Source: Nevskiaceae bacterium
GTDB lineage: Bacteria; Pseudomonadota; Gammaproteobacteria; Steroidobacterales; Steroidobacteraceae
Assembly (NCBI GenBank): GCA_031277355.1
Contig: JAITMN010000341.1
Location: 1 to 12,345, forward strand
Reading direction: 5' to 3'
Length of the DNA stretch: 12,345 nt
Below the pieces are notes generated by a model, which did no database searches, was not told where the DNA came from, and saw only the letters and a program-made list of their open reading frames with translations. Below are positions 1 to 8,183 of the stretch, one piece after another (within the stretch, counting starts at the first letter, position 1; each line of letters begins with the position of its first letter). The position numbers and the translations under genes are program-made.

Positions 1-3000
1 CCGTTGCCGGTGTAGTCACCATTCACCGCCAGCACCGTGGGCGTGAACGTGTTGCCGCTGCCGGTGGAATTGAAGCGGATGCTGCCGGCGTTGCTCAGGC
101 TGGCGACGGTTTGGTTCAAACCTGCGAGGTTCAGTGTAGCGTTGGCGTTCGCGACGTTCATCGCCGCAGCGGCGCTGAAGGTGTTGGCGCTGCCGGCTTG
201 CAATGTTCCGCCCAGCAGATTCACTGCACCTGCGCCGCTCCACACACCTGCCGACAGGCCACCCTGCTCGATGCTCAGCGCACCGCCGTTCAGCGCCATC
301 GTGGAATCTGCGCCGCCATTGAATGAACCGATGGTTTGCGTGTGGCCGTTCAGGTCCGCCGTGGTATCGGCGGCCAGATCGAGTTCTGCGGTGTGCTGAT
401 TGGCGGCGGGTTGACCCAGCGCGTTGTCTGCATCAATGCGCAAAGTGCCGCTGCGCACGAACGTCGTGCCGGTGTAATCGTTCAGCGTGTTGGAGAGCGA
501 GACGAGGCCAGTGCCCGTGGCCTGCGGGTCTGCGTCGATCACCAGATCACCGATGCCGGTGATCTTCGCCGAAAGATCGGTGGCAAGTCCGGTGGCTCCG
601 GTCGCAGGCGTCAGCGCCAATGCATTGTCGCCCGTCTCCATCAGGTTCAGTTGCGTCAACGCGAAGCTCACATACAGTCCATCCGGGTCGATGCGATCAG
701 AGGCCGTTGTCAGACGAAAGTCATACGTGCCCTGCGCAACCTCTTCGCCGTTCTGCTCGATGCCAACCACCGTTGCCGTGCCAACCGGATCGCTGCTCAG
801 ATCGGTGAGCGTCAATGCGCCGCCCGTGCCGGTGACCCGATTGCCGGTGGCCTGAATCAGCAGGCTCAGCGGCGGGCCATCGTCATGTTCCAGCAGCGGC
901 AGTTCCACCCTCGATGGAATCACTCGCGGTGTGTTTTCGAAGTTCGACACATCGACCCGAACCGTGCCCGCGCCGGACACGTCGAGCAGCCCCGTGGTGA
1001 GGATGATGTCGGAGGCTTCGGTATCGGCGGGAACGTGATCGTCAAACACCAGCGTGCCGCCATTCATGTTCAGCCCGAAGATCATCTCGCTGGCAGAGGT
1101 CGCGCCGCCGCCAATCGCGCCGACAGTCGTCACATTGCCACTGTCCAGACGCAGCGTGGCGTTGGTCAGCGCCAGTGTGTTGTCGTCGGTGAGCGTGAAC
1201 GTGTTGTTCGACAGCGCCACCGTACCGGCGAAGGCCGTGCCCACCGTTGCGGTCGGCGCAAAGTCGAATGCACCGCCGCCATTTGATGCCTGCAACAGCC
1301 CCGTGCCCGTCAGCACATGCTCAAAAACAAAGTTGCCATCCGCGCCATTGCTGGCGTCCGTGGCAATCAGCAATGCGCCATCTGCCGCAGGCGTATCCGC
1401 AGCGCCGCCGATGAACACGCCGCCGCTGCCGAGATTGTCCGTGGATGATGTGCTCGCGGCAGCCACTTGCAGCGTGCCGCCCAGCACATTCGTGCCGCCG
1501 CCATAAGTGTTGGCAGCGGTCAGCAGCAATGTGCCATCGCCGGTCTTCGTCAACGCGCCCGGTCCCTGCATCACGTCGCCGAGCGTGACGCTGAAGCCAT
1601 TGGTATCCACCGTGCCGCCGCCCGCATCCAGCGTGATCGGGTTGTCGACATTGAGCGTCGTCGCCGCGCCATAGCGCAGCGTGCTCGCATCCAGCGTAAA
1701 GTTCGTGAGATTCGATGCGCCGGTCATCGTCCACATCGAATCATTGCGCAGCGTCACATGCGCCGTGCTGCCCTCGTTCGTCACGGCAGAGCCCGTTACA
1801 TTCGACGCATCCGCATCAACGGTGACGTCGGCGAAGACCGGAACCAGTGTGCTTTCGATCTGGCCTGTTCCCGTCTCGGCGTGAAGCCACGCGGCGGTGT
1901 TGCTGGTCAGCGTGGAACCGGTCAGCGTCACATTCAAGGTCGCCGTCGGCTCGGGGACTTCAAAGCCATTGTTCGACACCAGAATCCCGTCGCCCTGCTC
2001 GGAAATCAGCGTGCTGTTGAGAATACTGATGGTGCTGGGTCCGGCGGCCAACGAACTCGACCCGCTGAAAGACCTTGAAAAGATTGCCGCAGCCGCCGCC
2101 AACCCCTCTCCGGCAGCCCCTTGCGTGGTGACGCTGCCGTCCGTCAATTGGATGTTCGCAAGGCCCATCGCGAACAGGCCATGCGCAAAGGTGCCCTGCG
2201 TCAGCACGCTGACGTCGGAGGCGAAAATGGCTGTCGGAACACCGTTCTGATCGCCGAGCGCATACAGTCCGTAGGCGCCAAGTCCGGTGGTCGTGATGTC
2301 GACGTCACTCAACGTGATCCGCGCGGCGTATTGCCCCTCCGCTCCAACGGCCTGCGTGCCCGAGGTATTGATCGTGACATTGCTCAGCAACGCGGTGGTG
2401 TTCGAATTGGCGAACAGACCGGCGGATCGAAGACCGCTGGTCGTGATGGAGCCGCCATTCATCACCACTTTGACTTCGTGGGGGCCGATCAACGGCGTGC
2501 CGGGAGTGACGGCAAAGGACTGGGAACTGGCCACACCGTAGGAGTTGTTCCCCAGCGTGGCGATGGTGACATCGGTCAACGTCATCAGGCCGGAACCATA
2601 CACGGTGGGACCTGAGCCCGAAAATTCCGCGCCAGTGGAACGAACGCCGTGGGTGGTGATCGTCACGCCCGTGGCATTGATCGTGGCGCCATCGCCCGCC
2701 GACCACAGGCCATCGGAGTCATTGCTCTGCGTGGTGATCGTGCCGCCATTGATCGTGATGGTGCTGTCGGAATTGGCGCGAGCGCCATGCGCCGTCGCGC
2801 CGGATGGGAAGGGATGGCTGGTGGAAATGTCGACGTCATTGGCGGTGATGTTGGCACCGCCTCGACCGGCCAGCAGACTGGTTGCGCCTCCGGTGGTCGT
2901 GGCGGAGCCGCCGTTCAGCGTGACCGAACCGCCGTTGTTCGCCACCACGCTGGCTCCGGCTGTGACGATTTGCTCATCAGTGAGCGTGAGCGACTCGCCC

Positions 3001-3170
3001 TCGCCTTCGACCGTCTGCGTCTGGGTGATGGTCTGCGCCGTCGCGGCGCGCGGCGCAAGATTCAGTAGCGCCACCAGCGCCGTTGAACACAGCAGCGCGC
3101 CAGGGCGTGCGGGGAAAATGCAGATACCACGCTTGGGAGCGCCGGGCTTCGCGGATGCAAAAGTTTTCAA
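1..3170 (-). CDS. Autotransporter adhesin passenger (type V secretion), 3' end off the left edge
   Basis: The minus-strand frame stays open for 1056 codons from a TTG at 3170 to the window edge; I translated all of it and found no stop. The TTG is chosen because AAGGAAG lies 6 nt upstream, the frame has no ATG before the mature part, and an in-frame TAG lies just upstream. Residues 1-45 look like a signal peptide: basic start (K8, K13, R14), a hydrophobic run near 25-39, and probable cleavage after Ala-Thr-Ala (43-45). Residues about 83-436 form roughly twelve beta-helix repeats of 24-40 residues. Residues about 460-485 carry the W-x-M-T-G-x-S motif typical of pertactin-like passengers. A near-perfect PATR autotransporter repeat (GxGxLxKTGxGTLxLTxxNTY type) lies at 536-570 and a weaker one at about 876-919. 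The sequence ends in VNGDYTGN, a motif that usually lies shortly before the outer-membrane barrel, so the barrel is predicted beyond the left edge. Family membership is firm; ligand or function is unknown. Confidence 0.92.
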   Translation of the reverse strand, partial: MKTFASAKPGAPKRGICIFPARPGALLCSTALVALLNLAPRAATAQTITQTQTVEGEGESLTLTDEQIVTAGASVVANNGGSVTLNGGSATTTGGATSLLAGRGGANITANDVDISTSHPFPSGATAHGARANSDSTITINGGTITTQSNDSDGLWSAGDGATINATGVTITTHGVRSTGAEFSGSGPTVYGSGLMTLTDVTIATLGNNSYGVASSQSFAVTPGTPLIGPHEVKVVMNGGSITTSGLRSAGLFANSNTTALLSNVTINTSGTQAVGAEGQYAARITLSDVDITTTGLGAYGLYALGDQNGVPTAIFASDVSVLTQGTFAHGLFAMGLANIQLTDGSVTTQGAAGEGLAAAAAIFSRSFSGSSSLAAGPSTISILNSTLISEQGDGILVSNNGFEVPEPTATLNVTLTGSTLTSNTAAWLHAETGTGQIESTLVPVFADVTVDADASNVTGSAVTNEGSTAHVTLRNDSMWTMTGASNLTNFTLDASTLRYGAATTLNVDNPITLDAGGGTVDTNGFSVTLGDVMQGPGALTKTGDGTLLLTAANTYGGGTNVLGGTLQVAAASTSSTDNLGSGGVFIGGAADTPAADGALLIATDASNGADGNFVFEHVLTGTGLLQASNGGGAFDFAPTATVGTAFAGTVALSNNTFTLTDDNTLALTNATLRLDSGNVTTVGAIGGGATSASEMIFGLNMNGGTLVFDDHVPADTEASDIILTTGLLDVSGAGTVRVDVSNFENTPRVIPSRVELPLLEHDDGPPLSLLIQATGNRVTGTGGALTLTDLSSDPVGTATVVGIEQNGEEVAQGTYDFRLTTASDRIDPDGLYVSFALTQLNLMETGDNALALTPATGATGLATDLSAKITGIGDLVIDADPQATGTGLVSLSNTLNDYTGTTFVRSGTLRIDADNALGQPAANQHTAELDLAADTTADLNGHTQTIGSFNGGADSTMALNGGALSIEQGGLSAGVWSGAGAVNLLGGTLQAGSANTFSAAAAMNVANANATLNLAGLNQTVASLSNAGSIRFNSTGSGNTFTPTVLAVNGDYTGN
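1863..2924 (-). repeat. Irregular beta-helix repeats in the autotransporter passenger (about 12 units)
   Basis: Residues about 83-436 of the autotransporter repeat a rung-like unit by eye. One flavour has NGG followed by S/T-I-T-T and then a small-residue turn with G-L-x-A (examples: VTLNGGSATT, ITINGGTITT, VVMNGGSITT). The other has S/T-D-V-x-I-x-T followed by G-x-x-x-Y/H-G-L-x-A (examples: MTLTDVTIAT, ITLSDVDITT, IFASDVSVLT). The two kinds tend to alternate, with units 24-40 residues long. This fits a right-handed parallel beta-helix as in pertactin-like passengers. The repeats are at protein level; the DNA copies have diverged, which suggests an old duplication rather than a phase-variable array. 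Confidence 0.7.
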
Positions 3171-3176
3171 TGCCGT

Positions 3177-3183
3177 CTTCCTT
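3177..3183 (-). promoter_or_regulatory. Shine-Dalgarno site that fixes the TTG start of the autotransporter
   Basis: The minus strand reads AAGGAAG here, separated by 6 nt from TTG at 3170-3168. This is the only good ribosome site near the 5' end of the open frame, and no ATG or GTG lies between the upstream in-frame TAG and the mature protein. No convincing -35/-10 pair was found in 3184-3230, so the promoter is not located. Confidence 0.7.
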
Positions 3184-3222
3184 GACAGTGTAGAGAGTTG
3201 CCGCCTTGTCGAAGGCTAGCGC

Positions 3223-3250
3223 AAATTCAAACCCGCCGGAAGCGGCAGAC
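3223..3250 (-). terminator. Weak candidate intrinsic terminator after the M61 peptidase gene
   Basis: On the minus strand, GCCG-CTTC-CGGC forms a 4-bp GC stem with a CUUC tetraloop. Four further outer pairs, three of them G-U, could extend it to 8 bp across 3250-3231. TTTGAATTT follows. The hairpin begins on the last base of the peptidase stop codon (3252-3250). The U tract is interrupted, so termination may be partial or absent and read-through into the autotransporter is possible. Confidence 0.35.
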
Positions 3251-5082
3251 TACGACGACGCCCTCGAAGCCAACACCGCCGCCAATCCATCGACACTGCC
3301 CGGCGTCAGCACCAGATGCGGATATTGCAGCCCTTCGCGGTAATCAATCGACACCGTGCGATAGCGGTCGCCGTTCTTCACCAGCAGTTCGATGGGCTTG
3401 CCATCGCCCTTGGCGCGCGTCACCGCGTTCTTCAACACTTCGGCATTGATGGCGCGGCCATTCACCGCCACCAATGCCGTGTTCACCGTCAGGCCGGCGT
3501 CGAAGGCGGGGCTGTCCCACACCACTTCGGTGAGCACGTGATCGCGCGACATCACGATGCCCAGGCTGTAGCTCAGATCGGCGGAACGCATGATTTTTTC
3601 CACGTCCCGCGTTACGAGGTTGGGTTTGTCGTCGTAGACCAGACGATAACCCGCACGTTCGATGCCCTGCATCAACGGCTGCTGCGTGCCGGTCACGCGC
3701 TCGCGCAGGAAGCTGCCCCAATCGAAAGGGGCCACGGCGTTCAGTGCATTCGCCACATCGTCGAATTCATAGACGGCAGACATGCCATGCGTAGCTGGCG
3801 CATCGAGAAACAGGCGCGAGAAGTCATCGAGGCAGCGTTGCCCGCCGGTCATCTCGCGCAGCTTCGTATCCACATCGAGCCACAGCAACACCGACTCCAT
3901 GTAGTAGTCTTCGGTGCGCTGCGAACTGACCCACGACAGCGGACGCCGCGCGGTGATGACGGGCTGCGCGGTGGTGTCTTCAAGGCTGCGCCAAACGCGG
4001 CCGGCGCGCTTGCGATCCAGCATCGCCGCGATCATCGCCAGCTCGTCGCGCGCAAATTCCTGGGTCCACAAACCGGCACGGGCGGTCACGATGATGCCGT
4101 AGAACTGCGTCATCCCTTCGTATACCCACAGCAGATCACCCTGCATCGGCGTGTTGTAGTTCGGCGTCCACAACCGCGCGGGCCGCCGATACTTGCCATT
4201 CCACGAGTGGCACATCTCATGCGCCAGCAGATCACGGGTATAAACGCCCGAGTCCCATTCACGAAAATACGCGGGCGAATGGGAGTTCTCGGCACTGCGC
4301 AGATGTTCCAGACCGATGCCGGAAATGCTCTCCGACAGATGCAGCAGCATTTCGTAATGGTCGTAACGCGGCGCGCCGAATATCGCCAGCAACTCGCGCA
4401 CCATCCGGCGATGCAGTTGAATCTGCGCATCGCTGGCCCGCACATCGGCAGCGTCATCGCCAAACACATGCAGATGCACCGGCGCGCTGCCTTCGGGCGT
4501 CAGGTCGTAGCTGGCGTACACCGGTGCGGCGAACAGCGGCGAATCGATCAGCGTTTCCAGCGACGCGGTTTCAAAACGCAAGTGCTCGAAATCAGACGCG
4601 GGTTCACCGCCAAGGGATTCGGCGCGCAGCGCACCGGCCTGCGTCCAACCCTTGGGCAAACGCACCGATGCGCTGATCGGCATCTGCGACACATCGCAAT
4701 CAGCCGGATACAGCACCACCTGATTCCACTGCAAATTCAGCATTTGCGGCGAAGCCACGACGCGCGAGTTCTGACCCGTGCCGGCCTGCTGCGGCGTGGC
4801 GAGCACGAACTGCGCCTGCAATTCCTGCACGCCTTCCGGCACAACCAGATCAAAGCGGAATACATCGACCGGATCACGACGCCAGGGGATGTTCTGACCG
4901 CCCGCGCTGAATCTCAACGCCGTGACCTGATCCAGCGTGCCGCGCGGCCCGTGATTGCCCGGCAGCCACTGCGGGTAGTACAGCGACACCTTGCCGGACC
5001 TGACCGGAATCACAAGCGCAACGCGAAAAATCCGCCGCTCGGTGTCGGTCAGATCGACGTCCACCGTCATCGACTGGGACAT
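3250..5082 (-). CDS. M61-family metallopeptidase with C-terminal PDZ domain (glycyl aminopeptidase-like)
   Basis: A 610-residue protein. Residues 1-200 form the beta-rich N-terminal region of the M61 family, with the early YPQWLPGNHGPRG motif at 36-48. The catalytic domain has GLEHLRSAENS at 257-267 and the zinc motif HEMCHSWNGKYRRP starting at 288, so H288, E289 and H292 match HExxH. E322 in WVYEGMTQFYG is the expected third zinc ligand. Residues about 495-580 look like a PDZ domain (SLGIV carboxylate-binding loop, then SPAFDAGL and VAVNGRAIN). Characterised M61 enzymes remove N-terminal glycine or alanine; the substrate here is inferred from the family only. There is no signal peptide, so a cytoplasmic location is suggested, although many M61 relatives are exported. 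The ATG overlaps the lpd stop by one base (TGATG), with AAGAAGGG just upstream, which indicates translational coupling. A second ATG at codon 5 has a worse-placed ribosome site. The active site looks complete. Confidence 0.93.
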   Translation of the reverse strand: MSQSMTVDVDLTDTERRIFRVALVIPVRSGKVSLYYPQWLPGNHGPRGTLDQVTALRFSAGGQNIPWRRDPVDVFRFDLVVPEGVQELQAQFVLATPQQAGTGQNSRVVASPQMLNLQWNQVVLYPADCDVSQMPISASVRLPKGWTQAGALRAESLGGEPASDFEHLRFETASLETLIDSPLFAAPVYASYDLTPEGSAPVHLHVFGDDAADVRASDAQIQLHRRMVRELLAIFGAPRYDHYEMLLHLSESISGIGLEHLRSAENSHSPAYFREWDSGVYTRDLLAHEMCHSWNGKYRRPARLWTPNYNTPMQGDLLWVYEGMTQFYGIIVTARAGLWTQEFARDELAMIAAMLDRKRAGRVWRSLEDTTAQPVITARRPLSWVSSQRTEDYYMESVLLWLDVDTKLREMTGGQRCLDDFSRLFLDAPATHGMSAVYEFDDVANALNAVAPFDWGSFLRERVTGTQQPLMQGIERAGYRLVYDDKPNLVTRDVEKIMRSADLSYSLGIVMSRDHVLTEVVWDSPAFDAGLTVNTALVAVNGRAINAEVLKNAVTRAKGDGKPIELLVKNGDRYRTVSIDYREGLQYPHLVLTPGSVDGLAAVLASRASS

Positions 5083-6545
5083 CAGCCCTTCTTCTTCGGC
5101 AGATAAAGATCGGTCAGCGTGCCTTCCAGAGCCTCCGCCGCCATGCCAACGGATTCGGACAGCGTGGGATGCGGATGAATGGTCAGGCCCACATCCACCG
5201 CATCGGCACCCAACTCGATGGCAAGCGCAATCTCTGCAATCAGTTCGCCCGCATTCGGACCCACGATGCCGCCGCCAACGATGCGATTGCTCGTCTTGTC
5301 CACAATCAGCTTGGTGAAGCCCTCATCGCGGCCCAGCGACAGCGAACGGCCACTGGCCGCCCACGGGAACACGGCCTTGTCGATGGCAACGCCATCGGCC
5401 TTGGCCTGCGTTTCAGTCAATCCTACCCAAGCCACTTCCGGATCGGTGTAGGCCACCGAAGGAATCACGCGCGCATCGAAGGACGCCTTGTGACCGGCGG
5501 CGTTTTCCGCCGCAACCTTCGCCTCATGCGTGGCCTTGTGCGCCAGCATCGGATTGCCGACGATGTCGCCGATGGCAAAGATATGCGGCACATTCGTGCG
5601 CATCTGTTTATCGACCGGAATGAAACCGCGTTCGTTCACGTTCAGGCCAGCAGCGGCGGCGTTGATGAGCCGTCCATTGGGCACGCGGCCCACGGCCACC
5701 AGCACGCGGTCGAATACATCCTGCTTTGCCTGGCCATCGGCCTCATAGCTGATGCGGATGCCTTCGGGCAACGCTTCGCCCTTCACCACTTTCGCACCGA
5801 GCAAAATCTGCTCGTAACGCTTCTTCAGGCGCTTTTCCAGCGGACGCACCAGATCGGGATCAGCGCCGGGCATCAACTGCGGCGACAGCTCGATCACCGA
5901 CACCTTTGCGCCCAACGCTTCGTACACACAGGCCATCTCAAGACCGATGATGCCGCCACCGATCACCAGCAGGCGTTGCGGAACACCCTGCAATTCCAAC
6001 GCGCCGGTGGAGTCGATCACGCGCGGGTCCACCGGCATGAACGGCAGCTTCACCGGCTCGGAACCGGCGGCAATGATGATCTGCTCGAAACCCAGCAATT
6101 GCGTGCCGCCATCCGGCGCGGTGACTTCCAGCACATGCGGACCGGCAAAACGCGCGGTGCCACGCACCACTTCAACCTTGCGCTGCTTGGCAAGCTGGGC
6201 AAGACCACCGGTGAGACGGCGCACGACGCTGCCTTTCCAGCCGCGCAGCTTGTCGATGTCCACCTGCGGCTCGCCGAAGCTCACGCCATGCGCGGCCATC
6301 GACTGCGCTTCGTCGATCACCTTGGCCGCATGCAGCAGCGCCTTCGAGGGAATGCAGCCCACATTCAGACACACGCCGCCAAGGGATTCCCAGCGCTCGA
6401 CCAGCGTGACCTGCATGCCAAGGTCTGCGGCGCGAAACGCGGCGGTGTAACCGCCGGGACCCGCGCCGAGCACGACGAGCGGCACAGTGCGATCAGGCTT
6501 GGGACCGGCGACAACGCCAGACGCGCCCGTGTTCTGCGCGCTCAA
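5082..6545 (-). CDS. lpd: Dihydrolipoyl dehydrogenase (E3 of pyruvate dehydrogenase complex)
   Basis: A 487-residue flavoprotein that reoxidises dihydrolipoyl groups on E2 and passes electrons through FAD to NAD+. The FAD Rossmann motif GAGPGG is at 27-32. The redox-active disulfide is C59/C64 in GGVCLNVGCIPSK. The NAD-binding GGGIIG is at 196-201, and the second FAD motif IFAIGDI with D327 is at 322-328. The dimer-interface catalytic pair H459/E464 sits in HPHPTLSE. All key residues are present. It has no N-terminal lipoyl domain, unlike some proteobacterial E3s, but has about 20 extra residues before the first strand. The start is TTG (6545-6543), overlapping the aceF stop as TTGA. GAGG lies 7 nt upstream (6556-6553), which supports it. 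GTG at codon 21 is possible but has no ribosome site. Because it sits in the pyruvate dehydrogenase operon, pyruvate dehydrogenase is its main partner; it may also serve 2-oxoglutarate dehydrogenase or glycine cleavage. Confidence 0.97.
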   Translation of the reverse strand: MSAQNTGASGVVAGPKPDRTVPLVVLGAGPGGYTAAFRAADLGMQVTLVERWESLGGVCLNVGCIPSKALLHAAKVIDEAQSMAAHGVSFGEPQVDIDKLRGWKGSVVRRLTGGLAQLAKQRKVEVVRGTARFAGPHVLEVTAPDGGTQLLGFEQIIIAAGSEPVKLPFMPVDPRVIDSTGALELQGVPQRLLVIGGGIIGLEMACVYEALGAKVSVIELSPQLMPGADPDLVRPLEKRLKKRYEQILLGAKVVKGEALPEGIRISYEADGQAKQDVFDRVLVAVGRVPNGRLINAAAAGLNVNERGFIPVDKQMRTNVPHIFAIGDIVGNPMLAHKATHEAKVAAENAAGHKASFDARVIPSVAYTDPEVAWVGLTETQAKADGVAIDKAVFPWAASGRSLSLGRDEGFTKLIVDKTSNRIVGGGIVGPNAGELIAEIALAIELGADAVDVGLTIHPHPTLSESVGMAAEALEGTLTDLYLPKKKG

Positions 6546-8170
6546 GGCACGGCCTCGACCAACGCCTGCGGATCAGCCAGCATCTTCGACAGATACACGG
6601 CAAAGCGCGCGCCCGCCGCGCCATCGATCAGCCGATGGTCATACGACAGCGACAGCGGCAACATCTGGCGCGGCACGAAAGCCCCGCCCTGCCACACCGG
6701 TTTTGTCTGCGTGCGCGACACACCCAGAATCGCCACTTCCGGCGCATTGATGATCGGCGTGAACGCGGTGCCGCCGATGCCGCCCAGACTCGACACCGTG
6801 AAGCATCCACCCTGCATTTCCGTGCCCTTCAGCGTGCCCTTGCGCGCACGGTCGGACAGATCGGCCAGCGCGCGGGCAATGTCGTAGATGTCCTTGCGAT
6901 CAGCATCGTGGATCACCGGCACCAGCAGGCCATTGGGCGTATCAGCCGCAAAGCCGATGTGCATGTACTGCTTCATCACCACGCTTTGTCCATCCGGATG
7001 CAGCGAAGCGTTGAACACCGGATATTCCTGCAACGCCTTCACCACCGCGCGGATCACGAAGGCCAGCGGCGTGAGCTTCACGCCCTGCGCAGCGGCGGCG
7101 TCCTTGAGCTTCGCGCGCTCGATCTCAAGATCGGTGATGTCGGCTTCATCGAACTGCGTGACATGCGGCAGATTCACCCACGCGGCATGCAGACGCGGCC
7201 CGGAAATTTTCTGGATGCGCCCCAGCGGTTTGACTTCAACGGGGCCGAACTTCGCAAAATCCACCGCAGGCACTTGAGGCAACGCAGCGCCCGCGCCCGC
7301 CGCACCGCCACCGGTGAGCACCTGCTTGACCCAAGCCTTCACATCCTCGTGCGTGATGCGACCTTTCTGGCCCGAACCCTTCACGCGCGACAAATCAACG
7401 CCCAACTCACGCGCCAGCTTGCGCACCGAAGGACCGGCATGCGCCTTGCTGAAACCGGCCTCATTGATCGGCGGCAACTGCGCACTGCCCACGGCAGCGC
7501 CGGCAGATGAAGCCGTTGCGGGCGGTGCAGCCGAAGCGCTTGCCCCGCTGGTTCGCGGTGGCGCGACCGTTGCCGTTGCCGCAGCCGCAGCACTGGCCGC
7601 CACCGGCGGCACAACACCGCGCACCGTCACCACCTTCGCGCCGCTGGAAACCTTGCCGCCCTTTTGTATGTGCACGGCCTCGACGACGCCGGCCACGGTG
7701 GACGGCACATCCATCGTCGCCTTCTCGGTTTCCAGCGTCGCCAGCGGCGTGTCGACTTCAACCGTATCGCCGAGCTTTGCCATCACGTCGATCACGCTGA
7801 CTTCGGCGAAATTGCCCAAGTCAGGCACGACGACATCGATGGATACCGGCGCAGCTGGCGCCGTTGCCGCAGCAGGTGCGGAGCTTGCAACCGCAGCAGC
7901 GCTTGAATCCGCGCCCGCCGCAGCCGGCGCCTCCCCGCGCAGCGTCACCACCAGCGATCCGGCGGACACTTTATCCCCGGCCTTCACGCGCACGCTCTCC
8001 ACCACACCGGCTGCGGTGGAGGGCACATCCATCGTCGCCTTCTCGGTCTCCAGCGTGACCAGCGACGTATCGACTTCCACCGCATCGCCGGGCTTCACCA
8101 GCACTTCGACAACGGCGACTTCGTTGAAATTACCCAGATCGGGCACGCGGACTTCAATCACTGCGGACAA
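6542..8170 (-). CDS. aceF: Pyruvate dehydrogenase E2, dihydrolipoamide acetyltransferase, two lipoyl domains
   Basis: The core of the pyruvate dehydrogenase complex: it carries acetyl groups on lipoyl arms and transfers them to CoA. From the TTG at 8170 the protein has 542 residues. Two lipoyl domains lie at about 4-80 and 110-185, each with the lipoylation motif ETEKATMDVPS; the modified lysines are K44 and K150. They are joined by Ala/Pro-rich flexible linkers (about 81-110 and 187-230). The peripheral E1/E3-binding domain is at about 247-281 (PSVRKLARELGV, then GRITHEDV). The catalytic acetyltransferase domain follows, with H512 and D516 in DHRLIDG. TTG at 8170 is preferred because GAGGG lies 8 nt upstream. 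A TTG at 8185 overlaps the aceE stop but lacks a ribosome site, and a GTG at 8161 (MIEVRVPDLG) fits homologue length but is too far from it. The stop overlaps lpd by 3 bases (TTGA). Confidence 0.96.
   Translation of the reverse strand: MSAVIEVRVPDLGNFNEVAVVEVLVKPGDAVEVDTSLVTLETEKATMDVPSTAAGVVESVRVKAGDKVSAGSLVVTLRGEAPAAAGADSSAAAVASSAPAAATAPAAPVSIDVVVPDLGNFAEVSVIDVMAKLGDTVEVDTPLATLETEKATMDVPSTVAGVVEAVHIQKGGKVSSGAKVVTVRGVVPPVAASAAAAATATVAPPRTSGASASAAPPATASSAGAAVGSAQLPPINEAGFSKAHAGPSVRKLARELGVDLSRVKGSGQKGRITHEDVKAWVKQVLTGGGAAGAGAALPQVPAVDFAKFGPVEVKPLGRIQKISGPRLHAAWVNLPHVTQFDEADITDLEIERAKLKDAAAAQGVKLTPLAFVIRAVVKALQEYPVFNASLHPDGQSVVMKQYMHIGFAADTPNGLLVPVIHDADRKDIYDIARALADLSDRARKGTLKGTEMQGGCFTVSSLGGIGGTAFTPIINAPEVAILGVSRTQTKPVWQGGAFVPRQMLPLSLSYDHRLIDGAAGARFAVYLSKMLADPQALVEAVP
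6553..6556 (-). promoter_or_regulatory. Shine-Dalgarno site for lpd inside the aceF 3' end
   Basis: The minus strand reads GAGG, 7 nt before the TTG at 6545. It lies in the last codons of aceF. Together with the TTGA stop-start overlap, it supports TTG as the lpd start and coupled translation of E2 and E3. Confidence 0.55.
7690..8060 (-). repeat. Tandem lipoyl-domain coding duplication within aceF
   Basis: The lipoylation-site coding segments of the two lipoyl domains share a 26-bp identical stretch (7704-7729 and 8022-8047, encoding TEKATMDVP). They lie 318 bp apart. Neighbouring sequence is similar but not identical. This is the internal duplication usual for multi-lipoyl E2 proteins. The near-identical DNA could allow recombination that changes the number of lipoyl domains. 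Confidence 0.75.
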
Positions 8171-8178
8171 TCGCGTAA

Positions 8179-8183
8179 CCCTC
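8179..8183 (-). promoter_or_regulatory. Shine-Dalgarno site that decides the aceF start
   Basis: The minus strand reads GAGGG, overlapping the aceE stop codon (TGA, 8184-8182), then an 8-nt spacer and TTG at 8170. The spacing favours this TTG over the overlapping TTG at 8185 and the GTG at 8161. The stop codon lying within the ribosome site suggests coupling of aceE and aceF translation. Confidence 0.6.

Noticed and set aside
336..3219. Several plus-strand frames across the autotransporter region, up to about 316 codons.
   Set aside because: The minus strand has one continuous 1056-codon frame with a signal peptide and autotransporter repeats; the plus-strand frames are short, overlapping and low in complexity.
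3316..6887. Long plus-strand frames opposite the M61 peptidase (3316-5106) and opposite lpd/aceF (5169-6887).
   Set aside because: They have the same His/Arg/Gln-rich composition without motifs, and the minus-strand genes have intact active sites.
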